A DNA stretch of 45,467 bases from Prauserella isguenensis. Lineage in GTDB: Bacteria > Actinomycetota > Actinomycetes > Mycobacteriales > Pseudonocardiaceae. The translations under genes and the position numbers were made by a program. Below are positions 38,612 to 45,136 of the stretch, piece after piece. The stretch lies in the NCBI RefSeq assembly GCF_014191605.1, contig NZ_JACHWU010000011.1:1-45467 (forward strand), written 5' to 3'. The first letter of the stretch is position 1. Every line of letters starts with the position of its first letter. The notes beneath the pieces were generated by a model. That model did no database searches, had not been told where the DNA came from, and saw only the letters and a program-made list of their open reading frames with translations.

Positions 38612-39091
38612 TCAGAGCGCGGAGGTGGGGTTCAGTGAGGCGTCGTAGAGGGTGTTGTGCACCGCTTCGACGTGCGGAATGTCGGTGAACGTCAGCGGTT
38701 CTTCGCTCATGGCTTCGACGATGAGTGAGCCGCAGCCGAAGATCCGGTCGTTGAGGTCGTGCTCGTAGCGCACGGACGTGATGCGGCGGATCGGAATGTT
38801 CATCCCGGACCGGCGCAGCACCCCTTCGCGGAACATGACTTTCTGGTCGGTGACGACGAAGTGGGTGGTTTTCCATCGCACGATCGGCGCGCCCACCAGC
38901 ACGGAAAGGCCGATCAGCGCGGCGGCGGCGACGATGAGGCCGGCCTCGGCGGGCACGGCGGCCATGAGTGCGGCCGCGGCGACCGCGAGTACGGCGCCGC
39001 CCAGGCCCGGCAGGATCAGGCACTTCCAGTGCTGGTGGGAGTGCACGAGCACGGTCTCGTCATCGCCGATCTGATCGAACGGGTACGACAT
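38612..39091 (-). CDS. PH-domain (bPH2/YdbS-like) membrane protein
   Basis: 159 aa, ATG 39091 with GAGAGGAG upstream. Two membrane helices (CLILPGLGGAVLAVAAAALM, GLIVAAAALIGLSVLVGAPI) are followed by a bacterial PH domain: KTTHFVVTDQKVMFREGVLR, SGMNIPIRRITSVRYEHDLN and CGSLIVEAMSEEPLTFTDIP. The family sits in membranes and binds partners or lipids. It lies 20 nt upstream of the translocase start on the same strand, so it is probably co-expressed with it. Confidence 0.8.
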   Translation of the reverse strand: MSYPFDQIGDDETVLVHSHQHWKCLILPGLGGAVLAVAAAALMAAVPAEAGLIVAAAALIGLSVLVGAPIVRWKTTHFVVTDQKVMFREGVLRRSGMNIPIRRITSVRYEHDLNDRIFGCGSLIVEAMSEEPLTFTDIPHVEAVHNTLYDASLNPTSAL

Positions 39092-39144
39092 CGCTGGCTC
39101 CTCTCAAAAGAGTGGTGGGGTGCGGTGCTGGCGTCGCGGCGAGC

Positions 39145-39173
39145 AGCCAACCCAGCCGTGGGCCGGGTTGGCT
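39145..39173 (-). other. 9-bp intergenic hairpin with 11-nt loop
   Basis: AGCCAACCC (39145-39153) / GGGTTGGCT (39165-39173); the 11-nt loop reads GGCCCACGGCT on the minus strand and shares CCACG with the hairpins at 35801 and 36271. It lies between the helical gene (39200) and the PH-domain gene. Confidence 0.6.
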
Positions 39174-39199
39174 GGTCACCGTGGCGGCAGCCGCGCGGG

Positions 39200-39493
39200 T
39201 CAGTCCCGGCCGAGCGAGGACTTGTTGCCGACCATGCGGTTGGCCGCGCGGGCCTCGCTGACTCCCTGGGCCAGGCCGACCTTCTCGGCGACCGCGGCCA
39301 GCGCGTCGCGGGCCTGGTCCAGCTTCATGCGCGCTTCGGCCAGGCCGTCGAGGTTTTCCCACTCGCCGGACTCGAGGTCCTGGTGCAGCGCGATGTTGGC
39401 CTGCTGCATGTCTTCGAACTCGTCCACGGCCTGCTGCACCTGGCCCTTGATCTCCTCGGGGCTGGCCGTGCCGTCCATCGGCGTCGTACTCAT
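39200..39493 (-). CDS. Helical protein, WXG100-like in shape
   Basis: 97 aa from ATG 39493 with AAAGGA upstream. It reads as two long helices separated by a short turn holding Trp45: EEIKGQVQQAVDEFEDMQQA, LHQDLESGEWENLDGL, then AEARMKLDQARDALAAVAEK. Length, helix pair and central Trp fit the WXG100 shape, though the exact W-x-G is absent (WEN). It lies close to the FtsK-like translocase, and type VII secretion also pairs FtsK-type motors with such substrates. The alternative is a simple coiled-coil accessory protein. Confidence 0.5.
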   Translation of the reverse strand: MSTTPMDGTASPEEIKGQVQQAVDEFEDMQQANIALHQDLESGEWENLDGLAEARMKLDQARDALAAVAEKVGLAQGVSEARAANRMVGNKSSLGRD

Positions 39494-39543
39494 CGGCTGT
39501 GTCCTTTCTGGAACGTGCTGATCGGGGAATCGAGGTGGAAAGG

Positions 39544-40689
39544 TCAGACGAGGGCGGCCTTGTCCGGTGCCCACGGCGCCTCGTCGTAGGCATCGTTGAC
39601 GCGGTTGCCTTCGGCGAGGATCTGCTCGGCCAGATCGCTGTAAACGGTCGACACCTGACCCAGCGCAACCCGCATCTCGGCCAGCGGCTCGGTCACCTCG
39701 GCGCCCCAGCCAACACCGCCCATGTCATCCGACAGCTGCGCCAACGCAGCCGCGTAGCCGTCGATCTCATCGGCGTGGTTGTTCAGCTTCTGCGCAGCCT
39801 CCTGATACACGGTTCCTCCAGTCGTTGCGGTCGTTCCAGTCGATTGAGCAGGCACAACAGGAGTCGATGCGGTGCCCGTGGGCGTGCTGCTCATCTGCTC
39901 GTAGGGATCGATCGCCGGCGGCTCGTCGGGGTTGATCGCCGGCGGCTCGTCGAATGCGGATTCGGTGACGGGCGTGCTGTCGTGGCCGGTGGACTGGCGC
40001 AGACGCTGCCGGTGGCCGTCCTGGCCAACGACTTCCAGCTTGCCGCCGTTTGCTTCGGCCTCGGCGATCAGCTCGTCCCGCAGGTCCGACGGCAGCGCAT
40101 TCCACGCCTCGGCGGACATGTGCTTCTTGTTCTTGCGCAGCGATTCGCGCCAGGACTGCATCCGCTGGGTTTTGTCGTCGTCCTGGGCCTGCGCCCGCTG
40201 CCCCTTGTCAATCTCGGCCTGCTCGGTCTGTTGAGCTGCTTCGGCATCACGGCGGGCGTTCTCGTCCCAGGCTTCGCGTTCCTGACGTGCGGCGATGGGG
40301 TGGGCCAGAATGCCGCGTGCGCGGGCGAACTTCTCGGCCCGCTTTTCCGACTTGATGAGCTTGTTGGTCTGCTTCTCGCGCCATTTCTGGTCGCGCTGCG
40401 GGGCTTGCTCGGCGAACCATGCCCGCCAACGGCGATGCTTGTCGTCGGAACGTTCCTTGGCCTTCTCGCAGGCGTTGGCCCACCGTTGAGACAAGGCCAG
40501 CCGGGTCGCGCCCGGCCCTGTCGGCTTGCCGCTGTCCGCGACCTTCCCGCCGCCCTGTTCCCATTTGCGGCGGTGTTTGACCACCGACGGCGGTTCTTTC
40601 CCGGCCTTGTAGGCGGCCTGCGAGGTGTCCTTATCGAACTTGCCGCGCACCATGTACGTGATCGCGGCAAGTAAGAGCGCCAGCTCCAC
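39544..40689 (-). CDS. Membrane-anchored helical protein with WXG100-like C terminus
   Basis: 381 aa from GTG 40689 with AAGGAG upstream. ELALLLAAITYMV is a short N-terminal anchor; residues about 35-185 are strongly charged and helical (SQRWANACEKAKERSDDKHR, KWREKQTNKLIKSEKRAEKF), followed by a Pro/Thr-rich linker. The last 95 residues form a second helical unit: TVYQEAAQKLNNHADEIDGY, MGGVGWGAEVTEPLAEMRVA and STVYSDLAEQILAEGNRVND, with a G-W328-G turn between helices as in WXG100 proteins. The gene is the second upstream of the PH-domain gene on the same strand. Function unknown. Confidence 0.6.
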   Translation of the reverse strand: MELALLLAAITYMVRGKFDKDTSQAAYKAGKEPPSVVKHRRKWEQGGGKVADSGKPTGPGATRLALSQRWANACEKAKERSDDKHRRWRAWFAEQAPQRDQKWREKQTNKLIKSEKRAEKFARARGILAHPIAARQEREAWDENARRDAEAAQQTEQAEIDKGQRAQAQDDDKTQRMQSWRESLRKNKKHMSAEAWNALPSDLRDELIAEAEANGGKLEVVGQDGHRQRLRQSTGHDSTPVTESAFDEPPAINPDEPPAIDPYEQMSSTPTGTASTPVVPAQSTGTTATTGGTVYQEAAQKLNNHADEIDGYAAALAQLSDDMGGVGWGAEVTEPLAEMRVALGQVSTVYSDLAEQILAEGNRVNDAYDEAPWAPDKAALV

Positions 40690-40731
40690 GAGGCTGCTCC
40701 TTCCTGGTTGAGGACGGGTGGTGTTCGTGCG

Positions 40732-40791
40732 TGCGCCGATCGGGACTCGAACCCGACAACCCACCAGTGGGTGGGCGCCTCGTTACGGCGC
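40732..40791 (-). other. tRNA 3'-end-like segment (T arm and acceptor strand)
   Basis: On the minus strand TCGGG-TTCGAGT-CCCGA (40756-40740) is a perfect T arm, followed by TCGGCGC (40739-40733) and a discriminator A. A CCCACC-CACT-GGTGGG hairpin (40775-40760) lies upstream, and GCGCCGT at 40791-40785 pairs with 6 of 7 acceptor positions. The spacing between arms is too short for a complete tRNA (no normal D arm), so it is a fragment, perhaps an attachment-site remnant. Confidence 0.45.
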
Positions 40792-40807
40792 TGCAGAACG
40801 GGGCGCC

Positions 40808-41290
40808 TCAGACGATCTGGTCCCGCACGGCGTTGCCGAGCGAGGACACGACCCAATCGGCGCCGTTGTAGAACTCGGGAATCACGGCCGCGATCACAGC
40901 GCCGACGACAGCCAGCACGCCGCACAGCAACAGGCCCTTGAACTTCGCGCCCATGCCCGAGCCCTTGGTGGCGATGCCCTTGCCCTTGATGCGGGACGCG
41001 GCCCAGGCGACGCCTCCCAGCACGAGCACGGCGAGCGCGGCCGTGCCGATTGCCTGTCCGGCCCACCGTTCGCCCCAGGACACGGCGGTCGCGCCGCCGT
41101 TGACGATGTGGTTGCCGACCCATCCGGCGGCGCCGCCGAGGGCGCCGAATCCGCCGATCACGGCGATGACGGCGCCGATCTTCGCCCAGGGCGCCCCACC
41201 GGGCATGTCGACCAGGACCAGAATGACCGCCAGCCCTAAGCAGAGCGAGCCGACGTAGGCCATCGAGTTGGGGATGAAGATCTCCCACAT
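40808..41290 (-). CDS. Four-helix membrane protein of the transfer region
   Basis: 160 aa, ATG 41290 with GAAAGGA upstream. About four membrane helices (MAYVGSLCLGLAVILVLVDM, AKIGAVIAVIGGFGALGGAA, GTAALAVLVLGGVAWAASRI, GLLLCGVLAVVGAVIAAVIP) separated by Gly-rich loops. This is the pattern of small Spd-type membrane proteins of Streptomyces plasmids that help intramycelial spread. The short C-terminal loop (NGADWVVSSLGNAVRDQIV) ends next to the tRNA-like segment. Confidence 0.65.
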   Translation of the reverse strand: MWEIFIPNSMAYVGSLCLGLAVILVLVDMPGGAPWAKIGAVIAVIGGFGALGGAAGWVGNHIVNGGATAVSWGERWAGQAIGTAALAVLVLGGVAWAASRIKGKGIATKGSGMGAKFKGLLLCGVLAVVGAVIAAVIPEFYNGADWVVSSLGNAVRDQIV

Positions 41291-41302
41291 GGTTCGTTCC
41301 TT

Positions 41303-41743
41303 TCAGAGCAGTTGGGTGAGGGTGATGAGTACGGCGATGGTCAGTACGAACGCGATCGGCTTGTCGCGGGACCGCAGCACCACATCGAGCGGGTAGGTCA
41401 AGACAAACGACAGGAGCGTGGCCAGGCCGTGCACCGCGCGCTTGGCACCGTTGTCGGCCGCGGCCCAGTCACCGCGCTGGGAGTGCTCCAGCGTTTCGGC
41501 CATCGACGGGGGCCGGGTGGCCATCCGGGGCCGGGCCGCCACCCACCCGACGGCGGCTTCCTTGAGGCGCACATCGATCGGCGCGCGGGCGGCGACGGGG
41601 TTGCCCTCGCTATCGAGGACCGGGACCGGGCCGGTGATCTCCGTGTCGTGCTCAGGTGGCGGTTCTGGCGGGTCCTCGTCGCGAACGACCTGCAAGTCGG
41701 GGCGAGACCCTGGTTCCGGTTGGGTGTCAGTTGCGACGCTCAT
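41303..41743 (-). CDS. Membrane protein with acidic N terminus
   Basis: 146 aa, ATG 41743. The first 50 residues are acidic and Pro-rich; a charged amphipathic section (DVRLKEAAVGWVAARPRMAT) precedes two C-terminal hydrophobic segments (AVHGLATLLSFVLTYPLDVV, KPIAFVLTIAVLITLTQLL). Its start overlaps the stop of the preceding gene (ATGA), so it is made in step with it. A transfer-region accessory protein; no family recognised. Confidence 0.6.
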   Translation of the reverse strand: MSVATDTQPEPGSRPDLQVVRDEDPPEPPPEHDTEITGPVPVLDSEGNPVAARAPIDVRLKEAAVGWVAARPRMATRPPSMAETLEHSQRGDWAAADNGAKRAVHGLATLLSFVLTYPLDVVLRSRDKPIAFVLTIAVLITLTQLL

Positions 41744-42090
41744 GAACGTTGTCTCCGTTCTGCTCGGGCGATGCGCCGCTCCTCGGCGCGGATCGTGGTC
41801 ATGGCGTGTTCGTGCTGGGCGGTGTGCAGCTCCTCGACCAGCGCGGCGATCTGCGCGGTGATCTGGTCCAGCCGCCGGGCCACGCCCGGCGGGTCGGGCT
41901 GGTGCCGCCCTGGCGCCGCGGCCGATCGCAACGCCAGGGCAGCTTGGTTGAACCGCTGCTGCGCCGTGGTGGCGCGGGCGTAGTCGGTGGTGAACCGGTC
42001 CCTCTGGCCCGCCACGCGGGCGACGGTGGCCTGAGCTGCCCGAACTCGCCGGCGCGGACGGGCAGCACCCTCAGCAACGGCAGAAGACAT
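41740..42090 (-). CDS. Basic helical protein
   Basis: 116 aa, ATG 42090 with AAAGGA upstream. Strongly basic and helical throughout (RRRVRAAQATVARVAGQRDR, ARRLDQITAQIAALVEELHT, then RAEERRIARAERRQR), so coiled-coil formation and nucleic-acid contact are likely. It is the upstream partner of the membrane gene at 41303 (ATGA overlap) and divergent from the gene at 42174. Confidence 0.6.
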   Translation of the reverse strand: MSSAVAEGAARPRRRVRAAQATVARVAGQRDRFTTDYARATTAQQRFNQAALALRSAAAPGRHQPDPPGVARRLDQITAQIAALVEELHTAQHEHAMTTIRAEERRIARAERRQRS

Positions 42091-42173
42091 CAGCGATCAG
42101 TCCTTTCTGGAACCACGTGGATACGGCCGGTAATCTCGGAAACGGCCGCACAGCAACGAGGGAGGAACACGAC

Positions 42174-42482
42174 ATGGGGTGGCGCGACCGTGACGAACGT
42201 TTCGAGCTGCACCTGACCCGCAGGGACGGGCAGCGCATCAACCGCCAGCCGCGGGCGGTGACTGAGGTGTTCGAGCTCGACAACGACAAGCAGCGCGAGG
42301 AGGTCGTCGGCAAGCACTTCGTGCACATGGCCGCAGCGGCCGAAGGGCGCACCGTGCGTGACCACCAGCGCATCTCCGAGTTCAGCTCGTGGCTGCCCAA
42401 GTACCAACTGGAGATCTGGCACGAGCGGTTCCCGCACGAGCCAGTGATGGTCTCGACCTCCACGCGCGGCTGGCGCGACTAA
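42174..42482 (+). CDS. Plus-strand hypothetical protein inside the transfer operon
   Basis: 102 aa, ATG 42174 with GAGGGAGGA at 42159-42167. Charged (RDRDERFELHLTRRDGQRIN, EVFELDNDKQREEVVGKHFV), with an aromatic end (SSWLPKYQLEIWHERFPHEP). No family recognised. It is the only gene on the plus strand between 30.4 kb and the end, stands alone with its own promoter space, and ends at a perfect terminator, so it may be a regulator or a separately controlled factor. Confidence 0.6.
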   Translation: MGWRDRDERFELHLTRRDGQRINRQPRAVTEVFELDNDKQREEVVGKHFVHMAAAAEGRTVRDHQRISEFSSWLPKYQLEIWHERFPHEPVMVSTSTRGWRD

Positions 42483-42500
42483 CCCCCTCGCCCCTGCCCA

Positions 42501-42532
42501 GCGCCCCCGCCCTCGAGGGCGGGGGCGCTTTT
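42501..42532. terminator. Perfect 14-bp palindromic terminator
   Basis: GCGCCCCCGCCCTC (42501-42514) is directly followed by its inverse GAGGGCGGGGGCGC (42515-42528) and then TTTTG. It stops the plus-strand gene at 42174; being symmetric, it may also affect readthrough from the minus-strand gene at 42539. Confidence 0.85.
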
Positions 42533-42538
42533 GCATGC

Positions 42539-43576
42539 TCACCGGCGCCACCGGCGGATGGTCGACGGGTTCACCGTGTCGTAGCCGCGCGCCGCCATCC
42601 GCTTGTTGATCTCGGTCGGGCCGAGCCGGTCGAACTCATCGCCGAGCTCGCGGCGGGCGGTCTCTTGGTCAAACGACCGGCCAGATTTGCCCGTGCTCTT
42701 CTTGGGCTTGGCCGCCGGCTTGGGAGCCGGGGCCGGTTCCTTCTCCGTTTCCGGCTGCGGGGCAGGCTGCTGCGGCGCGACGGCGACCGTCTGGCGTCGT
42801 TCACGCTCGGCCAGCTGCCGACGATTGCGCTCGCCGATCTCGTTCTGCTTGACGATGCGGCGCTGTTCGGCCCAGGTCCGCACCGCGCGGCCGGCGGCGT
42901 GCACGAACAGTGCCAACAACACCGGCACCAGCACCGCAGCGCACGTGCCGGACCACGACCAGTGCGCCGGCAGGCCGGCGGCCGCCCCGCCACGGATGTC
43001 GTGGCCGACGAGGTTGAACAGCACCGAGGCGGCCAGGGTGGCCACGACGAGCTGGTGGCCGGTGGTGCGGTAGATGCGGTGGGTGGAGATCGCACCCATC
43101 AGCACACCGCCGACCGTGCCGACATCCACCAGCACCGGAAACAGCGCCGCCATCTCCGGAGACCAGCCGTAGCGCATGGCGGCGGTGCGCATCATGTCGA
43201 ACGACAACGCGAACGCCAGAGCAGCAACGGCCACGGTCAGGGCCATGACGGTGGCGAACGCGCCGGTCGTGATCGGCTCGTCGTCCTCGGCCTTGCGCGT
43301 CTTCTTGGCCTTGGGCGGGCGGGTCCGGAGGGTCGCGGCACGGGCCGAGATCCAGTCGGCAAGCGCCGCACGCACCGTCGTCCCGGACTTCGTATCTCCC
43401 TCACCCGCAGCCGACGAATCCGGCGCGGACTCGGCAGGTTCAGCCGATGCCGGCTGATGTCCAGGCGACGTCGGCGTGGTTGTCGGCTCGTCGGCGTCGA
43501 AATCGAGGCGCGCGACGATCGCGGCGAAGGTGCCGTCGTCGTCGGGCTGGTCATGTGCGGTGGGCTGCGCGTCCAC
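42539..43576 (-). CDS. DUF2637/SpdB-like membrane protein
   Basis: 345 aa from GTG 43576 with GGAGG 6 nt upstream. A Pro/Thr-rich acidic N terminus leads to the DUF2637 membrane region: VMALTVAVAALAFALSFDMM, AMRYGWSPEMAALFPVLVDV, GTVGGVLMGAISTHRIY and AAVLVPVLLALFVHAAGRAV. The C-terminal tail is a basic coiled helix (QRRIVKQNEIGERNRRQLAE) followed by a small HTH-like end (DRLGPTEINKRMAARGYDTV). In Streptomyces plasmids these proteins act in plasmid spread or as regulators with a DNA-binding tail. A structured leader (43608-43682) lies directly upstream. Confidence 0.75.
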   Translation of the reverse strand: MDAQPTAHDQPDDDGTFAAIVARLDFDADEPTTTPTSPGHQPASAEPAESAPDSSAAGEGDTKSGTTVRAALADWISARAATLRTRPPKAKKTRKAEDDEPITTGAFATVMALTVAVAALAFALSFDMMRTAAMRYGWSPEMAALFPVLVDVGTVGGVLMGAISTHRIYRTTGHQLVVATLAASVLFNLVGHDIRGGAAAGLPAHWSWSGTCAAVLVPVLLALFVHAAGRAVRTWAEQRRIVKQNEIGERNRRQLAERERRQTVAVAPQQPAPQPETEKEPAPAPKPAAKPKKSTGKSGRSFDQETARRELGDEFDRLGPTEINKRMAARGYDTVNPSTIRRWRR

Positions 43577-43607
43577 AGCAAACCTCCAAGAGCTGTACGG
43601 AATGGCT

Positions 43608-43682
43608 TCGGCGGCCTGGGAAACGCTCACCGCCGTGGCCGTCGGGGGATTTCGGCCGCGGTGAGCGCTCCCCCGGTGCCGA
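43608..43682 (-). ncRNA. Structured leader RNA element, copy A
   Basis: 75-nt element in the 5' leader of the DUF2637 gene, starting 10 nt after the preceding stop. On the minus strand: TCGGCACCGGGGGAGCGC, then a stem TCACCGC/GCGGTGA with an inner GGCCG/CGGCC hairpin, then GCGTTTCCCAGGCCGCCGAA. The end blocks are identical to copy B (44571-44639), while the stem differs but still pairs. Possible pairings: P1 TCGGC/GCCGA, P2 GGGGA/TTCCC, P3 variable. Confidence 0.65.
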
Positions 43683-43691
43683 AACACCAGG

Positions 43692-43901
43692 TCAGGGGCG
43701 GTTGTCGATCACGGTTACGCCGATGCCAGCGACGGCACCGACCGCGATGCCGGTCACGCCGACCAGGTCGTTGCCGGTGGCGGTAGCAACGGCGATGCTG
43801 GCCAATGGCGCGGCCGCGGCGATCCCCGCCAGCACCAGGAACACGGCCAACAGGCCGATCGACATGACCGGCTCGTCGGTGTCGAGGTCGGGTTCAGGCA
43901 T
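43692..43901 (-). CDS. Small two-helix membrane protein
   Basis: 69 aa, ATG 43901, overlapping the end of the upstream gene by 8 nt. Acidic N terminus (PEPDLDTDEPVM), then two membrane helices: GLLAVFLVLAGIAAAAPLAS and VGVTGIAVGAVAGIGVTVI. Typical small Spd-like plasmid membrane protein. No named family. Confidence 0.65.
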   Translation of the reverse strand: MPEPDLDTDEPVMSIGLLAVFLVLAGIAAAAPLASIAVATATGNDLVGVTGIAVGAVAGIGVTVIDNRP

Positions 43902-44136
43902 GGCTGGCGTCCGTGGCGGTCAGCAGCTCCCGGCCGTACGGGGTGAGCTGCGCGGCAACCGAACCGACCGGGCCAGTCGCGTTGAGCACGATGCAGCCGG
44001 TCAGCAACAGCGACGCCAGTGCACCGTCCTGCTCGCGACTCGACGGGAATCCGTCGACGTCCAGCTGGGCAGTGGCCCCGCAGGTGACCCGGCCTTGGTC
44101 GATGGCGGCGAGCAGCGATTCAGCCACAGCGCCCAC
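43894..44136 (-). CDS. Small hypothetical protein
   Basis: 80 aa from GTG 44136 (a GTG stands just before it at 44139), CGAGG close upstream. Overlaps the upstream gene by 17 nt. Sequence such as ESLLAAIDQGRVTCGATAQL, ASLLLTGCIVLNATGPVGSV and LTPYGRELL resembles a small winged helix (the pattern ends in a GRELL strand), similar in layout to the 119-aa neighbour. Possibly a DNA-binding protein. Confidence 0.5.
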   Translation of the reverse strand: MGAVAESLLAAIDQGRVTCGATAQLDVDGFPSSREQDGALASLLLTGCIVLNATGPVGSVAAQLTPYGRELLTATDASHA

Positions 44137-44479
44137 CACCTCGGGAGGTGTAGGCCTTGAACCCGCGCCACCGGCCAACCAGGACGTCTCCGTCCGGGGT
44201 GAGCTGCACCGTGCGGCCGTCGACGTCACCGAAGAAATCGCCTTCGACGTAGCCGGAATCGACGAGCTGGTCCAGGAACCGGACCTCGACGTCAGTGGCC
44301 CGGCGTCCGTCGACAAGGTAGGACCCACCGTCGGTGGAGAGTTCCACGCGGCCGTCTTTGACGGTGTGCAGCATGCGGTGCACGTGCCAGAGGTTCGGCA
44401 GCGAGCCTCCTGCCGCGTCGATCGCTTCGGTGCCGTCGGGCTGGCCGATGATCGGGTCCGGGCTGGCTATGGTGGTCAT
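44120..44479 (-). CDS. Small hypothetical protein, winged-helix-like
   Basis: 119 aa from ATG 44479 with GGAGAA upstream. HRMLHTVKDGRVELSTDGGS, RFLDQLVDSGYVEGDFFGDV and VQLTPDGDVLVGRWRGF give a helix-strand-turn pattern with a wing-like VQLTPDG. Structured leader copy B lies upstream (44571-44639), between this gene and whiB. Its 3' end overlaps the 80-aa gene. A regulatory role in transfer would fit, but is unproven. Confidence 0.5.
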   Translation of the reverse strand: MTTIASPDPIIGQPDGTEAIDAAGGSLPNLWHVHRMLHTVKDGRVELSTDGGSYLVDGRRATDVEVRFLDQLVDSGYVEGDFFGDVDGRTVQLTPDGDVLVGRWRGFKAYTSRGGGRCG

Positions 44480-44570
44480 GCGGTTCTCCAATCGCAGTGT
44501 TCGGCCCCCGCCCGTGTGCTTGGCGGCTATCGGCGGGGCCGAACTGTGTGCAGAGGCAGGCCGTTGGTGT

Positions 44571-44639
44571 TCGGCGGCCTGGGAAACGCACCGGCGGTGA
44601 TCTGCGGGCGCATGTGCCGGTGCGCTCCCCCGGTGCCGA
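44571..44639 (-). ncRNA. Structured leader RNA element, copy B
   Basis: 69-nt element that starts directly after the whiB stop, in the 5' leader of the 119-aa gene. On the minus strand: TCGGCACCGGGGGAGCGC, stem ACCGGC/GCCGGT, then GCGTTTCCCAGGCCGCCGAA. The outer blocks are identical to copy A; the inner stem is different in sequence but still pairs, which supports an RNA structure rather than a chance repeat. Confidence 0.65.
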
Positions 44640-44891
44640 TCACCGGGTCTGGGCGGCCTCCCAGAGTTCGTGGCGCCAGATGGCGGCGCGGTCGTCCTCG
44701 GTCAACCCGCCCCAGATGCCGTGCTCGATCCGGGCGGTCAGGGCCTCGTCTGCGCAGTCGGCCTGCACCGGGCAGTCGTGGCAGATCTCCAGGGCACGCT
44801 CGACGTTCACCGGGGTCTGCGGGGCGAAGAACAAGTCGGCGTCCTTATGTCCTCGGCAGGCGGCGGACAGGCGCCAGTCAGCGGGCATCAT
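44640..44891 (-). CDS. WhiB-family iron-sulfur regulator
   Basis: 83 aa, ATG 44891 overlapping the upstream stop (ATGA). Four cysteines at 12, 37, 40 and 46 (SAACRGHKD, EICHDCPVQADCADEAL) form the [4Fe-4S] site, followed by the WhiB turn EHGIWGGLTEDDRAA and a basic end. Such proteins are redox-sensitive transcription factors found only in actinobacteria and their phages and plasmids. As second gene of the transfer operon it probably controls the operon. GGGAG stands upstream. Confidence 0.93.
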   Translation of the reverse strand: MMPADWRLSAACRGHKDADLFFAPQTPVNVERALEICHDCPVQADCADEALTARIEHGIWGGLTEDDRAAIWRHELWEAAQTR

Positions 44892-45136
44892 GCGGCAACT
44901 CCCATCTGGTCGAGGTCGTGCGGCTCGACGCCGCGGGCGGTCGGTAGCGCGAGAACCGGCGCCAACCGAGCGCGACGGTCGCGAAGGTCAGTGGCTTCGG
45001 CTTGCTCGGCAAGCAGCGCCTCGATCAGGGACTGGGTGTCGTCCCAGGCCTCGTTCTCAAGGGCGACCAGGTCGGCGTCGGTGGGCTCGAGGCCGGGCAA
45101 GTCGACGGCGAGCGGGTCGATGGTGTTCACGGACAT
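44888..45136 (-). CDS. First gene of the transfer operon, acidic helical protein
   Basis: 82 aa, ATG 45136 with GGAGA upstream. Acidic and helical (PTDADLVALENEAWDDTQSL, then IEALLAEQAEATDLRDRRAR), ending HDLDQMGVAA. It is coupled to whiB by an ATGA overlap. No family recognised; a small partner of WhiB is a guess. Confidence 0.6.
   Translation of the reverse strand: MSVNTIDPLAVDLPGLEPTDADLVALENEAWDDTQSLIEALLAEQAEATDLRDRRARLAPVLALPTARGVEPHDLDQMGVAA

Noticed and set aside
40732-40812. Complete tRNA gene
   Set aside because: T arm and acceptor strand are good, but there is no proper D arm and the arm spacing is too short; kept only as a tRNA-like fragment.
42389-43786. 465-codon plus-strand open frame
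   Set aside because: Antisense to the DUF2637 gene and crosses the 42501 terminator and leader copy A.
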